A DNA stretch of 64,000 nucleotides, from the NCBI RefSeq assembly GCF_900176505.1, contig NZ_FWYB01000014.1, positions 1-64,000 on the forward strand. Reading direction: 5' to 3'. Made by a program: the position numbers and the translations under genes. Shown here one piece after another: positions 1 to 8,901 of the stretch. This stretch comes from Pedobacter nyackensis. GTDB lineage: Bacteria > Bacteroidota > Bacteroidia > Sphingobacteriales > Sphingobacteriaceae. The notes under the pieces were generated by a model. The model saw nothing but the letters and a program-made list of their open reading frames with translations, had not been told where the DNA came from and ran no database searches. Position 1 is the first letter of the stretch. Every line of letters starts with the position of its first letter.

Positions 1-1
1 A

Positions 2-244
2 GCCGAAAGGATAAATGGGATTCTCAAAACAGAATTTAAGCTTAATCGTATTTTTCAATCCAGGAGTCAAGCGATGCATGAGGTTGCTAAAAGCATTGAC
101 TCTTATAATCATCTTCGTCCACATATGAGTTGCGATTATCTCACACCAGTAATTGCTCATACTACTGAACAACCGTTAATTAAGCGGTGGAAAAACTGTA
201 GAAAAAAGTATAATAGAACTAAAGAAAAACAATTAATTTTATAA
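2..244 (+). mobile_element. IS3-family transposase (OrfB), C-terminal fragment
   Basis: An open frame enters from the left edge and ends at TAA 242-244 (80 residues visible). It begins AERINGILKTEF, the block around the last catalytic Glu of the DDE integrase core in IS3-family OrfB (ER-NG-LK). It continues with the usual tail around YNHLRPHMSCDYLTP. The rest of the transposase and the left end of the element lie outside the window, so whether the element is intact cannot be judged. The residues seen contain no frameshift or stop before the natural end. The assignment rests on the conserved ER-NG-LK and YN--RPH motifs. Confidence 0.85.
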
Positions 245-250
245 TTATTA

Positions 251-285
251 ACCCCTCTCAAAACTGTAAAGTAAAACCCGTATCA
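251..285 (+). repeat. Possible right end of the IS3-type element
   Basis: The 40 bases after the transposase stop end in ...CCCGTATCA at 285. IS3-family elements usually start with TG and end with CA, so read from outside the terminus would begin TGATACGGGTTTTAC. The left inverted repeat is outside the window, so the pair and any target duplication cannot be confirmed. Confidence 0.35.
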
Positions 286-466
286 GACCTAGTGTATAGC
301 TCTTTTAGGAATCGACAAACTGTCAATACAAAATTTTCCCGATTTCGCATTACAAAATCATTTTTAAAACCTATTCAGTCGACGCACTGTTTAACCTATA
401 TGTAACCAATGCAATGAATAAAACTCATGATAACTTCATCACCGATAAAAAACAAACTATATACAG

Positions 467-742
467 ATGAAAAAGCCGAAAACAAAGACTGAGCAAGCAG
501 AAAGAGCAGATCAAGAAGAACCAAAAGGAGCAGAACCCGAAAACCAAACCTCAGCTAAAGACGCAAAAAAAGCAAACGTTAACCTCAACAAAAAACGCAT
601 TCACCCTGATGGGCTAGATAAATGGAACGACCGTTTAGACCGTAACCTTGAAAGTGAAAGAGAGGGCAATTCAACTGCAGATGAAAATGCAAGAAAATAC
701 AATGAAGAATTTGGCAGTGGTGATCAGTCTGATGAAGATTAA
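467..742 (+). CDS. Small highly charged hypothetical protein
   Basis: A 91-residue protein with no signal peptide and no membrane segment, very rich in Lys, Glu, Asp and Asn and almost free of hydrophobic residues, so probably largely disordered. The N-terminal half is a low-complexity Lys/Glu stretch. The C-terminal half (from KRIHPDGLDKWNDRLDRN to the end) has more varied composition and looks like the conserved part. I do not recognise the family. The gene lies between an IS remnant and the convergent helicase gene, 11 bp from the helicase stop. No Bacteroidota-type promoter is obvious upstream. It is probably real, because the codon pattern is coherent and it overlaps no other gene. Confidence 0.6.
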   Translation: MKKPKTKTEQAERADQEEPKGAEPENQTSAKDAKKANVNLNKKRIHPDGLDKWNDRLDRNLESEREGNSTADENARKYNEEFGSGDQSDED

Positions 743-753
743 GTTATAGACAT

Positions 754-2664
754 TTAATCTACATCAGCAAATTCCCATGCACTCTGATAAGCATCAATCT
801 GTTCCGCATAAGTAATAAAATCAGCATAAAAAGGCAACCTTGATAGTGTTGCACTATCTCCAATTACAACTAACTTTTTTCTTGCCCGGGTCATAGCCAC
901 ATTCATCCTACGGATGTCGGATAAAAAGCCTATCACCCCCTCATCATTACTCCTGGTCATTCCAATATAAACGATATCACGCTCCTGCCCCTGAAAACTA
1001 TCGATAGTATTTACCGAGATTTTAGCTGCGTATTCCTGCAATACAGGGTGATTAAGCAGTAAATCCTTCAATACATGAATCTGCTGTTTATAAGGAGAAA
1101 TAACTGCTACCGATGGAAAATCCTCAATCGTATATCGGGTACTCAAACTTGCAATCAGCTGCGATAAATGCTTCAACAGAAATACAGCTTCTTCCGGGTT
1201 ATAAGTACTGGTGCCTTCAGTTTTCTCTTCAAAACCGCAACCTGCAGTATCAACAAAAGCCAAAGGCGAATCCCCGGCAAATAGCAAATGACTGGCTACA
1301 GAATCGTGTGCTTTCAGTTTCCCTTCATAAAACACCTCCGAAGAATAATTCATAATCTTCTCATTCATCCGGTATTGTTCCTCCAACAGAACAACTGCTT
1401 CGGGATGCAAGGCTACACATTTCTCTAGCAATGTAGTACTTAAACCGGCTTTAGCAGCCTCATTGGATTTAATAGTAGGCGATAATTGACAGTGATCTCC
1501 AGCCAGGATCACTTTTTTAGATTTCAAAATTGGTATCCAGCAAGCAGGTTCTAATGCTTGTCCGGCCTCGTCAATTACAACCGTATCAAATTTACGGTCT
1601 CTAACTGTATAATGACTGGCACCAACCAAAGTTGCAGTAATCACCTGAGCCTTTTCAATCAGGTCATCCATGATGTATTGCTCAGTATTAGCAACAGCTT
1701 TCATGATCTTATGTGCCTCATCAAAAAGTGCTTTGCGTTGCTCCTTCTCCGCTCTGCCGAAATTCCTTTTATACTTATGGGCCATATGCTTATACTCCGC
1801 TGCCTGCTTTTTTAAGTCTTTAACCTCTTTTATGGCGCCATGACTAGCCATTTTGCTATCTAAAGTTAAAGAAAACAGTTTTTCCGAAACCCTTGCAGGA
1901 TTTCCAATACGCAGTACATTCAAGCCCTCGTCAGACAACTTTTCAGCCAGCAAATCAACCGCGGTATTGCTTGGCGCCACCACTAAAATTTGTCTACCCG
2001 TATCTTTTATTAACGCCTTAATTGCCTGCACAAGCGTAGTTGTTTTACCTGTACCCGGCGGGCCGTGTACAATGGCCAGCTGCTCTGCAGCAACAATACG
2101 GTTTACAGCAAGTTGCTGTACTTTATTCAACTTAGCAATAGGATAATGAAAAATATCAGTGGCAAAAGAAGGTGTATCTGCTCCCGTTAACACTTTTATC
2201 AGTTGATGATCATCACCCTGTTCATTCCGTAAGGAAGCACGTTTAACAGCCCCTTGCATTTCATCATAAGTATGATCATCAAAGAGGACATCGATACCCA
2301 ATTTACCATCTCTGGCCCAATCAGGTAATTCATCCGTACGCAAAGTAATTTTTAAGCGACTTCCACCCTGATAGGCGATCACTCCCTCAACCCGGTCATT
2401 TTTAGGATCATGATTAGAGAACAATACTGCTGGCATTCCAAACCGCAATTGATGATTCAGGTCCTGATGCGTAGTACGTTCCACCTCAACAGTAAGATAG
2501 TCTCCCCTGCTCATTTCTGAGCCCCTGATGGCAATAGGATACCATGTTAAACCATTTGCTCTGCGTTCTGCAACAGAAAGTGTTTCTTTTTGCTTTAGGT
2601 AAGCTCGTAAATCTTCTTCCCGCTCAGTTTTAAGCAGATCAAGCAGTTTTTTAAAATAAGGCAT
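754..2664 (-). CDS. Superfamily I DNA/RNA helicase (IGHMBP2/SMUBP-2-like, AAA domain)
   Basis: A cytoplasmic UPF1-like superfamily I helicase of about 636 residues. Visible motifs are Walker A GPPGTGKTTT about 200 residues in, Walker B VIDEAGQALEPA (DEAG) in the middle, the Q-rich EEQYRMNEKI motif, and motifs V/VI NTIDSFQGQERDIVYIGMTRS and NVAMTRARKKLVVIGD near the C terminus. The N-terminal region (about 190 residues) carries the beta-barrel-like insert typical of the IGHMBP2 family. I chose ATG at 2664. The frame extends to a TTG at 2682, but the ATG is a better codon and the 18 bases between overlap a promoter -7 element. The role is probably nucleic-acid unwinding in repair or RNA metabolism. 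The gene follows the sulfatase gene on the same strand. Confidence 0.88.
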   Translation of the reverse strand: MPYFKKLLDLLKTEREEDLRAYLKQKETLSVAERRANGLTWYPIAIRGSEMSRGDYLTVEVERTTHQDLNHQLRFGMPAVLFSNHDPKNDRVEGVIAYQGGSRLKITLRTDELPDWARDGKLGIDVLFDDHTYDEMQGAVKRASLRNEQGDDHQLIKVLTGADTPSFATDIFHYPIAKLNKVQQLAVNRIVAAEQLAIVHGPPGTGKTTTLVQAIKALIKDTGRQILVVAPSNTAVDLLAEKLSDEGLNVLRIGNPARVSEKLFSLTLDSKMASHGAIKEVKDLKKQAAEYKHMAHKYKRNFGRAEKEQRKALFDEAHKIMKAVANTEQYIMDDLIEKAQVITATLVGASHYTVRDRKFDTVVIDEAGQALEPACWIPILKSKKVILAGDHCQLSPTIKSNEAAKAGLSTTLLEKCVALHPEAVVLLEEQYRMNEKIMNYSSEVFYEGKLKAHDSVASHLLFAGDSPLAFVDTAGCGFEEKTEGTSTYNPEEAVFLLKHLSQLIASLSTRYTIEDFPSVAVISPYKQQIHVLKDLLLNHPVLQEYAAKISVNTIDSFQGQERDIVYIGMTRSNDEGVIGFLSDIRRMNVAMTRARKKLVVIGDSATLSRLPFYADFITYAEQIDAYQSAWEFADVD

Positions 2665-2669
2665 GCCTG

Positions 2670-2700
2670 CAAAGGTACACAACTATTCACTAAATAGGCA
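2670..2700 (-). promoter_or_regulatory. Candidate promoter for the helicase gene, with almost no leader
   Basis: The minus strand reads TACCTTTG at 2677-2670, a full match to the Bacteroidota -7 box TAnnTTTG. A weak TTGC lies about 20 bases further upstream as -33. The G of the -7 box is only 6 bases from the A of the chosen ATG, so the transcript would start within 2-3 bases of the start codon, making it essentially leaderless. Inference from consensus only. Confidence 0.4.
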
Positions 2701-2701
2701 A

Positions 2702-4231
2702 TCATTCGTCTGGTAGCGGGACCGATTTGCTGATCGCTTTATCCATCGGCATTGGCGCCTGCCAATTTCTTAATTGTGCACTCAATGCCTTCGACAATAA
2801 ATCAACCTTTTCTGGATTTTCCTTTGCAACATCCCTATTTTCAGCTATATCATATTTTAAATTATACAATTCCTTAGTTCTGTCACGCATGTTGTATATG
2901 AGTTTCCAATCCCCCTGCCTAACAGCGCTTTTATAATTAATTCCAGGACCATCTGTCGGGATCCATTTATTGGGCATATGCCAATACAAGATTCGCTGAT
3001 CATCTTTATAAGCAGCATTTTTTAATATGGGAATAAAACTTTTTCCATCAACCTGCTGTACTGTTTTATACTTTTTTACTCCTGCCATTTCAAGAATAGT
3101 TGGGAAAAAATCTTCAATGATTACGTACTGATTAGCTACACTTTCAGGTTTAACCACGCCAGGCCACTTTACAATCATAGGCTCACGTATTCCTCCCTCA
3201 TACAAAGAACCTTTACCGGCTTTAAGGGGGAGGTTTTGTGTGTGAGCCTGTCCGCCACGTGCAGGAACCAGACTTAAGCCGCCGTTGTCACTCATAAAAA
3301 TGATAATGGTATTTTTATCGACTTTTTTTAACCTTAGATAATCCATCAAATCTCCCAGGCTCTTATCCATTCCTTCAATCAAAGAAGCATATTTTGCTTC
3401 CCGAGTGTCAAGCCCCTTATCAAGGTACTTCTGATAAAAACGAATGTCGGCCTGTAAAGGTACATGAACAGCATAGTGAGCCATATTCAAGTAAAAGGGT
3501 TGCTTATTCCTTATAGGGGCATCAAGTGCTTTTATAGCCTCCAACGTCAAAGCTTCCGTTAAAAAAGTATCTGTCCCGTAATATTCTTCAAGGTCAGGGA
3601 CAGCTTGCCAGCTGTTTTCCTTAGGCTTATTTCCGTAATAATCTTCTCCAAAGTAGCTCTGAGGGTGGCCTGCTGCATGCCCTGAAACATTCACCATAAA
3701 GCCGAAATTATAAGGATTGGCACCTGGAGTTCCTGCTGAACCCCAGTGTGCTTTTCCTACATGTACGGTAAAATAACCTGCCTTTTTAAGAAGCTCGGGA
3801 AACGGTGTCGCATACGCACTATTCGGAACTCCTGGCTGAGGACTCAAACCATTAAAATTCCAGTTGGCCTGGGCAAACTGCTGATCCTGACTATCCGTGT
3901 TATTATCCTTTTGGGGAGAGGTCCAATTTGTAATATGGTGATGAGTAGCATTCATACCACTCATTAAGCTTGCACGGGTTGGTGTGCAAACAGAAGTTGA
4001 ATAAGCATTCGTAAATTTCATGCCCTCTTTTGCCAAACGTTCCATATTTGGCGTGTGGTAAAGTTGGTTCAAAGGAGTTTTCTGAGTCCAAAAAGGGACA
4101 GAAGTGTCTTGCCAGCCCATGTCGTCAACAAGAAACACAATAACGTTTGGTCTCTCCTGTGCACAAACTTTTAATTGAGTTGTTACTGTGAATACAGAAA
4201 TCAACGCCATTATCCTTAAAAAAAAATTCAT
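2702..4231 (-). CDS. Secreted type I sulfatase (arylsulfatase A/GALNS-like)
   Basis: A 509-residue alkaline-phosphatase-superfamily sulfatase with a signal peptide (cleavage near ACAQ, residue ~25). The metal-binding start VIVFLVDDMGW lies at residues 30-40. The formylglycine motif is S-V-C82-T-P-T-R-A-S-L-M-S-G, fitting C-x-P-x-R. Cys82 would be converted to formylglycine by a maturase not seen here. The second metal site (MSDNGG) and the C-terminal DUF4976-like region with ELYNLKYDIAENRDVAKENP are present. It should act in the periplasm or at the cell surface on a sulfated sugar; the substrate cannot be read. It follows the dehydrogenase gene by 74 bp and is not in a polysaccharide locus. 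AAAAGGAG lies one base before the ATG, an unusual purine-rich leader here. Confidence 0.88.
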   Translation of the reverse strand: MNFFLRIMALISVFTVTTQLKVCAQERPNVIVFLVDDMGWQDTSVPFWTQKTPLNQLYHTPNMERLAKEGMKFTNAYSTSVCTPTRASLMSGMNATHHHITNWTSPQKDNNTDSQDQQFAQANWNFNGLSPQPGVPNSAYATPFPELLKKAGYFTVHVGKAHWGSAGTPGANPYNFGFMVNVSGHAAGHPQSYFGEDYYGNKPKENSWQAVPDLEEYYGTDTFLTEALTLEAIKALDAPIRNKQPFYLNMAHYAVHVPLQADIRFYQKYLDKGLDTREAKYASLIEGMDKSLGDLMDYLRLKKVDKNTIIIFMSDNGGLSLVPARGGQAHTQNLPLKAGKGSLYEGGIREPMIVKWPGVVKPESVANQYVIIEDFFPTILEMAGVKKYKTVQQVDGKSFIPILKNAAYKDDQRILYWHMPNKWIPTDGPGINYKSAVRQGDWKLIYNMRDRTKELYNLKYDIAENRDVAKENPEKVDLLSKALSAQLRNWQAPMPMDKAISKSVPLPDE

Positions 4232-4305
4232 ACTCCTTTTACAATTCTATTTACTTTCTAACATCTATTTCTATTGCTTCAATCAATTGGGCACTATGTG
4301 AAGGC

Positions 4306-7110
4306 TTACAAACATTCATCGGCCAAATATAAAATAGACTCATAATTTTTGCCAACTGCATCAGACATCGCCATTTCACAAGTTTTAGCAGTAGAATAAT
4401 AACCGGAATACTCCCTGCTTTTCACTTCAGTGGCTTCCGGTGCTGTGGCTGCAGCAGTAAGTTCAGGAAAAAGGAATCCCCTGTCACCCGCCATTCCGCA
4501 GCAGCCCGTATTTAACGGAACATCAACATGATCTGCAAACTGTGCTGCAATCGCATATAATTTACTCTCCAGTCCCATTTTTTTCAATGTACAAACAGGA
4601 TGTAAAACGATGCTATTCTTTTTTTGAACATTGTTCAATTTTGGCATCACATAGTCGTGAAGATAATCTATGCTGTCGATAATGCTCATCTGATCGAAAT
4701 AGGCTTTATTTTCCTCGGTAAGTACTGCACGACAATGCTGCAAGGTATGCGTACATGAACTGACATCGAGTACCACAGGTAATTTACCCCCTTTGGTCCA
4801 CCACCAAAGTTTTTTTACGGTTTCATTTGAAGTATAAACATAAGCATCATTATACCCCTTAGAAGAGAACAGTTGTCCACAGCATATACTATTGATATCA
4901 TCAGGAATCAATACAGCAATCCCTGCTTTCGCAGAAACGCTCATAAATGTTTGTGGTACACTTTTCTTTGCATCCTTTGCGCCACCCATCATCCGGTTTA
5001 TACAGGTAGGAAAATAAACTATTGATCCTTCCCTATTCCCTTCAATTCCCCCGCTGGTTGCCTGCAACTGATTACTCCATAAAGGTATAGCAGGTATGAC
5101 CTTTTTCAATCCACCTGTAATGTTCCTCATGGTCGATTCACCAAAAATATTGTTTACAATGTCGCCGGCTTTTACAGCCAATCCCACCGTAAAGGCTGTA
5201 GCACCAAAGTTTTTCGCAACCGTTAAAGCCACATCATTAGCGAACCTGCTATGGTTTTCCCTGCGTAAACGCTTAACCAGATCACCGGTATTGATATCAA
5301 CCGGACAAGCTGTAGCGCATAAGCCATCCACTGCGCAAGTGTCCAGACCATCATATTGGTATTCAGTAACTAGCTGATCAAAGTCCTGCCTATTGCCCTT
5401 TGCCTTTAATATGGCCAGCTCCCTTCGTATCACAATCCTTTGACGCGGTGTAGTGGTGATGTTCCTACTTGGGCATTTATGCTCGCAATAGCCACATTCA
5501 ATACATTTATCTACCTCCTGCTCTACAGAAGGCAAAGGCTTTAAATTGGTGATGTGTGCATTTTTATTTTCATTGATGATTACCCCGGGGTTGAGCAGAT
5601 TTTGCGGATCGATAACAGCCTTCAGATTTTTCATAATCTGATAAGCCTCGCCTCCCCATTCCGTTTCAATAAAAGGAGCCATGTTCCTGCCCGTTCCATG
5701 CTCAGCCTTTAAAGTACCATCATAAGTTTCAACGACCAGCTTCACCACATCCTGCATAAACAAGTCATAGCGCTCAATTTCGGCAGCCGTATGAAAGGCC
5801 TGCGTTACTACAAAGTGAATGTTACCATCCTTAGCATGACCAAAGATGATCGCTTCATGGTATTCGAATTTTTTAAACAATTGTTGAAGATCGAGTATCG
5901 CATCCCCAAGTTTTGCCACTGGGAAAGCAATATCCTCCAGGATCACAGTTGTACCACTGGCCCTCACAGCACCAACTGCGGGGAACATCCCCTTCCGGAG
6001 CTTCCAAAAGAATGCCTGTTCTTTTACATCTTCGGTAAACAAGGGCGCTTCAAGCATCGATAAGGAAGAAGCTGATGATAAAAACACATCCTTCTTTGCA
6101 TTCAATTCTTCTAAAGTATTGGCTTGAAATTCAACCAGCAATGCCGCGGCTGTCTCAGGTAAAGTCTTTAACCTTTCGGGTACTCCCTTTAAGCTATCAA
6201 TAGATCTTAACGAAGCCCTATCCATCAATTCAACTGCCTCAGCGCCAGCAACCGTTAAAGGGATAATGGCCTGACAAGCGGCATAGATATCCGGAAAATA
6301 TAAAAAGGCTGTAGTTTTATAAGGATAATCAGGAACAGTTTCCATTACCGCTTCGGCAATAAAACCAAGTGTTCCTTCGGCACCAATTAAAAGATGCGAC
6401 AATACATCCAGCGGATGCTGATGATCGATAAAAGCATTCAGCGAATAGCCGACTGTGTTTTTAGTCTCGTATTTTCTGCGGATCAATTCATAAAGCTCAG
6501 TATTGCTTTCCAATTGCTCCTGCATACCTTTTATTGCAGTATAAATATGATTACACTCCTGTTCAAAGCGAATGTAATCATCCGTATTTTCAGTCGTAAA
6601 AGTCTTGCCGTCAGGCAAAATGAAACGGATGTGTTTGGTAGTATGGTATGAATTGAGTTTAACCCCGCAGCACATACCACTTGAATTATTAGACAGGATA
6701 CCACCCATCATAGCGGCATCAATACTCGATGGATCGGGTCCGATCTTTCTTTTATAGCGCTTCAAATAAGCATTCACCATGCTCCCGGTAATCCCCGGCT
6801 GCACCCTCACCAGGTCGCCATTATCTTCAATAAGCATTTTATTCCAGTACTGGCTCAAATCCACCAGAATACCATCGGTAATGGACTGTCCGGATAAACT
6901 TGTACCACCCGTCCTAAAAACCAGGGGGATTTGATACTGATGAGAAAATCTGAACAGTGCAACAATTTCCGATTCAGCAACCGGCTGCACTACTGCCTTT
7001 GGTCTTAAATAATAAAACCCTGCATCTGATGCATAAGCCACCAAATCAATTAACCGCACTTTAATGCGTGCTTCCGGTAAAATACCTTCTAAAAGTTTCC
7101 CAATTTCCAT
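4306..7110 (-). CDS. FAD/Fe-S D-lactate (or D-2-hydroxyacid) dehydrogenase, Dld-II/YdiJ type
   Basis: A 934-residue fused flavoprotein. Residues ~35-260 form a FAD_binding_4 domain (FRTGGTSLSGQSITDG at 65-80, IGPDPSSIDAAMMGG at 123-137). Residues ~265-510 form a FAD-oxidase C domain with the GHAKDGNIHF His motif near 425 and KAEHGTGRN near 468. Then come two ferredoxin-like clusters (CIECGYCEHKCP from 536; CAVDGLCATACPVD near 595-610). The C-terminal part holds two CCG motifs (SICCGQ and NTGCCG), as in heterodisulfide reductase/GlcF subunits. Fusions of this design oxidise D-lactate or D-2-hydroxyglutarate and pass electrons to quinone; which substrate applies cannot be told. It is probably membrane-associated on the cytoplasmic side. 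A good promoter lies just upstream. Confidence 0.85.
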   Translation of the reverse strand: MEIGKLLEGILPEARIKVRLIDLVAYASDAGFYYLRPKAVVQPVAESEIVALFRFSHQYQIPLVFRTGGTSLSGQSITDGILVDLSQYWNKMLIEDNGDLVRVQPGITGSMVNAYLKRYKRKIGPDPSSIDAAMMGGILSNNSSGMCCGVKLNSYHTTKHIRFILPDGKTFTTENTDDYIRFEQECNHIYTAIKGMQEQLESNTELYELIRRKYETKNTVGYSLNAFIDHQHPLDVLSHLLIGAEGTLGFIAEAVMETVPDYPYKTTAFLYFPDIYAACQAIIPLTVAGAEAVELMDRASLRSIDSLKGVPERLKTLPETAAALLVEFQANTLEELNAKKDVFLSSASSLSMLEAPLFTEDVKEQAFFWKLRKGMFPAVGAVRASGTTVILEDIAFPVAKLGDAILDLQQLFKKFEYHEAIIFGHAKDGNIHFVVTQAFHTAAEIERYDLFMQDVVKLVVETYDGTLKAEHGTGRNMAPFIETEWGGEAYQIMKNLKAVIDPQNLLNPGVIINENKNAHITNLKPLPSVEQEVDKCIECGYCEHKCPSRNITTTPRQRIVIRRELAILKAKGNRQDFDQLVTEYQYDGLDTCAVDGLCATACPVDINTGDLVKRLRRENHSRFANDVALTVAKNFGATAFTVGLAVKAGDIVNNIFGESTMRNITGGLKKVIPAIPLWSNQLQATSGGIEGNREGSIVYFPTCINRMMGGAKDAKKSVPQTFMSVSAKAGIAVLIPDDINSICCGQLFSSKGYNDAYVYTSNETVKKLWWWTKGGKLPVVLDVSSCTHTLQHCRAVLTEENKAYFDQMSIIDSIDYLHDYVMPKLNNVQKKNSIVLHPVCTLKKMGLESKLYAIAAQFADHVDVPLNTGCCGMAGDRGFLFPELTAAATAPEATEVKSREYSGYYSTAKTCEMAMSDAVGKNYESILYLADECL

Positions 7111-7134
7111 TTAAAAACAAAATACATATTCAAG

Positions 7135-7165
7135 CAAAAGAACCAGTTATGAATGCTTAAACAAA
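7135..7165 (-). promoter_or_regulatory. Bacteroidota-type promoter of the FAD/Fe-S dehydrogenase
   Basis: On the minus strand TTTG (7165-7162) is followed after exactly 19 bases by TTCTTTTG (7142-7135), a 7/8 match to TAnnTTTG. This is the primary sigma consensus of Bacteroidota (TTTG-N19-TAnnTTTG). Transcription would start near 7130, giving a leader of about 20 bases before the ATG at 7110. This is the cleanest promoter in the window. Confidence 0.6.
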
Positions 7166-7233
7166 TAAACCATTAAAAAATCACAAATTACATTATTTTC
7201 TTATTGATACTAACCGGATACCCCCGTTTAGAT

Positions 7234-7254
7234 GGTATCACATTTTGTGACACC
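7234..7254. promoter_or_regulatory. 21-bp imperfect palindrome, candidate operator
   Basis: GGTATCACA-TTT-TGTGACACC: 9-base arms with one mismatch around a 3-base spacer. It sits between the divergent dehydrogenase and SRPBCC genes, about 70 bp upstream of the dehydrogenase -33 box and about 130 bp upstream of the SRPBCC start. No regulator gene is adjacent, so the binding protein is unknown. Confidence 0.35.
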
Positions 7255-7381
7255 TTGCCCTGCAACCTCCTGTTCATGTTTTCACAATCATTGAAATCGG
7301 AATTTTTTAATAATCAAAACCGTTTACACCTGCCCGGGGTTTATAAGGATAGTTATCATTTTTATACAAAATAAATAATTC

Positions 7382-7810
7382 ATGAAAACAGACCCCTTTG
7401 TAATTGAAAGAACCTTTAGCGCACCTCCAAGCAAAGTATGGGAAGCCATTACTGATACAAAAAAAATGAAGCAGTGGTATTTTGATCTGGAAAAATTCAA
7501 ACCTGAAGTAGGTTTTAAATTTCAATTCCTGGCAGGCAGCGATACCAAAAAGTACCTGCATATCTGTAAAGTTATGGAAGCAGAAGAAGGTAAAAAACTG
7601 GCTTATACATGGAGTTACGACAATTACCCCGGAAATTCATTAGTTACATTTGAACTTTTCGAAGCAGGAACAGGCACACGCGTAAAATTAACACATAGTG
7701 GTTTAGAAAGCTTTCCGGCCAAAGACGACCCAAACTTTGCTAAAGAAAGTTTTGCCGCCGGATGGACAGAAATCATTAGTAAAAACCTAAAGAATTTTAT
7801 AGAAGAATAA
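7382..7810 (+). CDS. SRPBCC (AHSA1/START-like) domain protein
   Basis: A 142-residue cytoplasmic protein with the Bet v1-like fold of the AHSA1 family. It starts with the typical FVIERTFSAPPSKVWEAITDTKKMKQWYF and ends with the long helix FAKESFAAGWTEIISKNLKNFIEE, and the middle strands include a TYTWSY-like segment. The fold makes a hydrophobic ligand pocket. Such proteins are often ligand-binding or stress-related, and no specific ligand can be read. It converges with obgE, its stop lying 3 bp from that of obgE, so the two 3' ends abut with no visible terminator. Confidence 0.8.
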   Translation: MKTDPFVIERTFSAPPSKVWEAITDTKKMKQWYFDLEKFKPEVGFKFQFLAGSDTKKYLHICKVMEAEEGKKLAYTWSYDNYPGNSLVTFELFEAGTGTRVKLTHSGLESFPAKDDPNFAKESFAAGWTEIISKNLKNFIEE

Positions 7811-7813
7811 CGA

Positions 7814-8821
7814 TTAAACCTGATGGGCGTTTATCGCTTCCCAAAGCATATCCTTTAACTGTACAAGTCCCTTTTGGGCCACAGATGAGATAAATATTGC
7901 GGGAATATTTTTAGGCAGTTGCTTTTTCATTTCCTCAGTCAATTCTTCATCCAGCATATCCGATTTGGTAATAGCCAGCAAATGCGGTTTTTGCATCAGT
8001 TCCGAATTGTAATCTTTAAGTTCAGATTTCAAAATCTCGTATTCTTCTGATATGGTTCTATGCGTATCTGCGGGAACCATAAACAACAATACTGAATTAC
8101 GTTCAATATGACGTAAGAAACGATAACCAAGTCCTTTACCCTTAGAAGCACCTTCAATGATTCCCGGTATATCGGCCATCACAAACGATTTGCTGTCACG
8201 ATAAGAAACAATACCAAGATTTGGCACCAGGGTAGTAAAAGGATAATCAGCGATTTCGGGTTTAGCAGCAGAAACTACAGACAATAAAGTTGATTTACCC
8301 GCATTAGGGAAACCTACCAATCCTACATCGGCAAGTACCTTCAGTTCAAGGACAACCCACTCTTCTTTTCCAGCTTCGCCCGGTTGAGCAAAACGAGGCG
8401 TTTGCAGCGTTGGTGTTTTAAAATGCCAGTTACCTAAGCCTCCGCGACCACCTGGAGTCAGGATTTTTGTTTCCCCATCCGCAGTAATCTCGAATAATAC
8501 TTCACCTGTTTCAGCGTCCTTGGCAATGGTACCCAGAGGCACGTCGAGGATCTCATCTTTACCAGATTTACCAGTAGATGTTCCGCTTGAGCCCGATAAA
8601 CCATCAGGAGCAATAATATGTTTACGATACTTCAAGTGTAGCAGCGTCCAGAACTGGGAGTTACCTCTAAGGATGATATGTCCACCACGACCACCATCAC
8701 CACCATCCGGACCACCTGTAGCAGTTCTTATGTCGCGGTGCAAATGTGCAGAGCCCGCCCCCCCTTTACCGGAACGGCAGCATATTTTTACATAATCTAC
8801 AAAATTGGAACCCTGCGACAT
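7814..8821 (-). CDS. obgE: Obg-family GTPase (ribosome assembly)
   Basis: An essential-type GTPase of 335 residues acting in 50S subunit assembly and stress control. The N-terminal glycine-rich Obg fold has the expected RSGKGGAGSAHLHRD and GGPDGGDGGRGG blocks. The G domain shows Walker A GFPNAGKSTLLS, switch II DIPGIIEGASKGKGLGYRFLRHIER and the NKxD-equivalent TKSD. There is no long C-terminal extension, as usual in Bacteroidota. I prefer ATG at 8821 (MSQGSNFVDYVKI). The frame runs back to 8854, but those 11 residues are lysine-rich, would overlap the hairpin arm at 8854-8861, and are not typical of Obg. It lies 80 bp downstream of adk on the same strand. Confidence 0.95.
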   Translation of the reverse strand: MSQGSNFVDYVKICCRSGKGGAGSAHLHRDIRTATGGPDGGDGGRGGHIILRGNSQFWTLLHLKYRKHIIAPDGLSGSSGTSTGKSGKDEILDVPLGTIAKDAETGEVLFEITADGETKILTPGGRGGLGNWHFKTPTLQTPRFAQPGEAGKEEWVVLELKVLADVGLVGFPNAGKSTLLSVVSAAKPEIADYPFTTLVPNLGIVSYRDSKSFVMADIPGIIEGASKGKGLGYRFLRHIERNSVLLFMVPADTHRTISEEYEILKSELKDYNSELMQKPHLLAITKSDMLDEELTEEMKKQLPKNIPAIFISSVAQKGLVQLKDMLWEAINAHQV

Positions 8822-8853
8822 AATCTTTCTCTGTTTTTTTTTTATAAATAACA

Positions 8854-8885
8854 ATAGCGGGCAGCATTGTGTTCTGTCCCGCTAT
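8854..8885 (-). terminator. Hairpin between adk and obgE, possible terminator or attenuator
   Basis: An 8-bp perfect inverted repeat (ATAGCGGG at 8854-8861, CCCGCTAT at 8878-8885) with a 16-base loop. On the minus strand it is followed by TTGTTATTTAT, a loose U-rich tract. It could partly terminate adk transcripts or separate adk and obgE expression. Confidence 0.5.
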
Positions 8886-8901
8886 CTATAATGTTTTTGT
8901 A

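Noticed and set aside
2665..2682. TTG at 2682 as the helicase start
   Set aside because: TTG is a poor start, the added residues have no family support, and the promoter -7 box falls inside this extension.
7234..7254. CRP-type cAMP receptor site
   Set aside because: The half-sites are in the reverse order (TCACA then TGTGA) with a 3-base spacer, unlike the CRP consensus.
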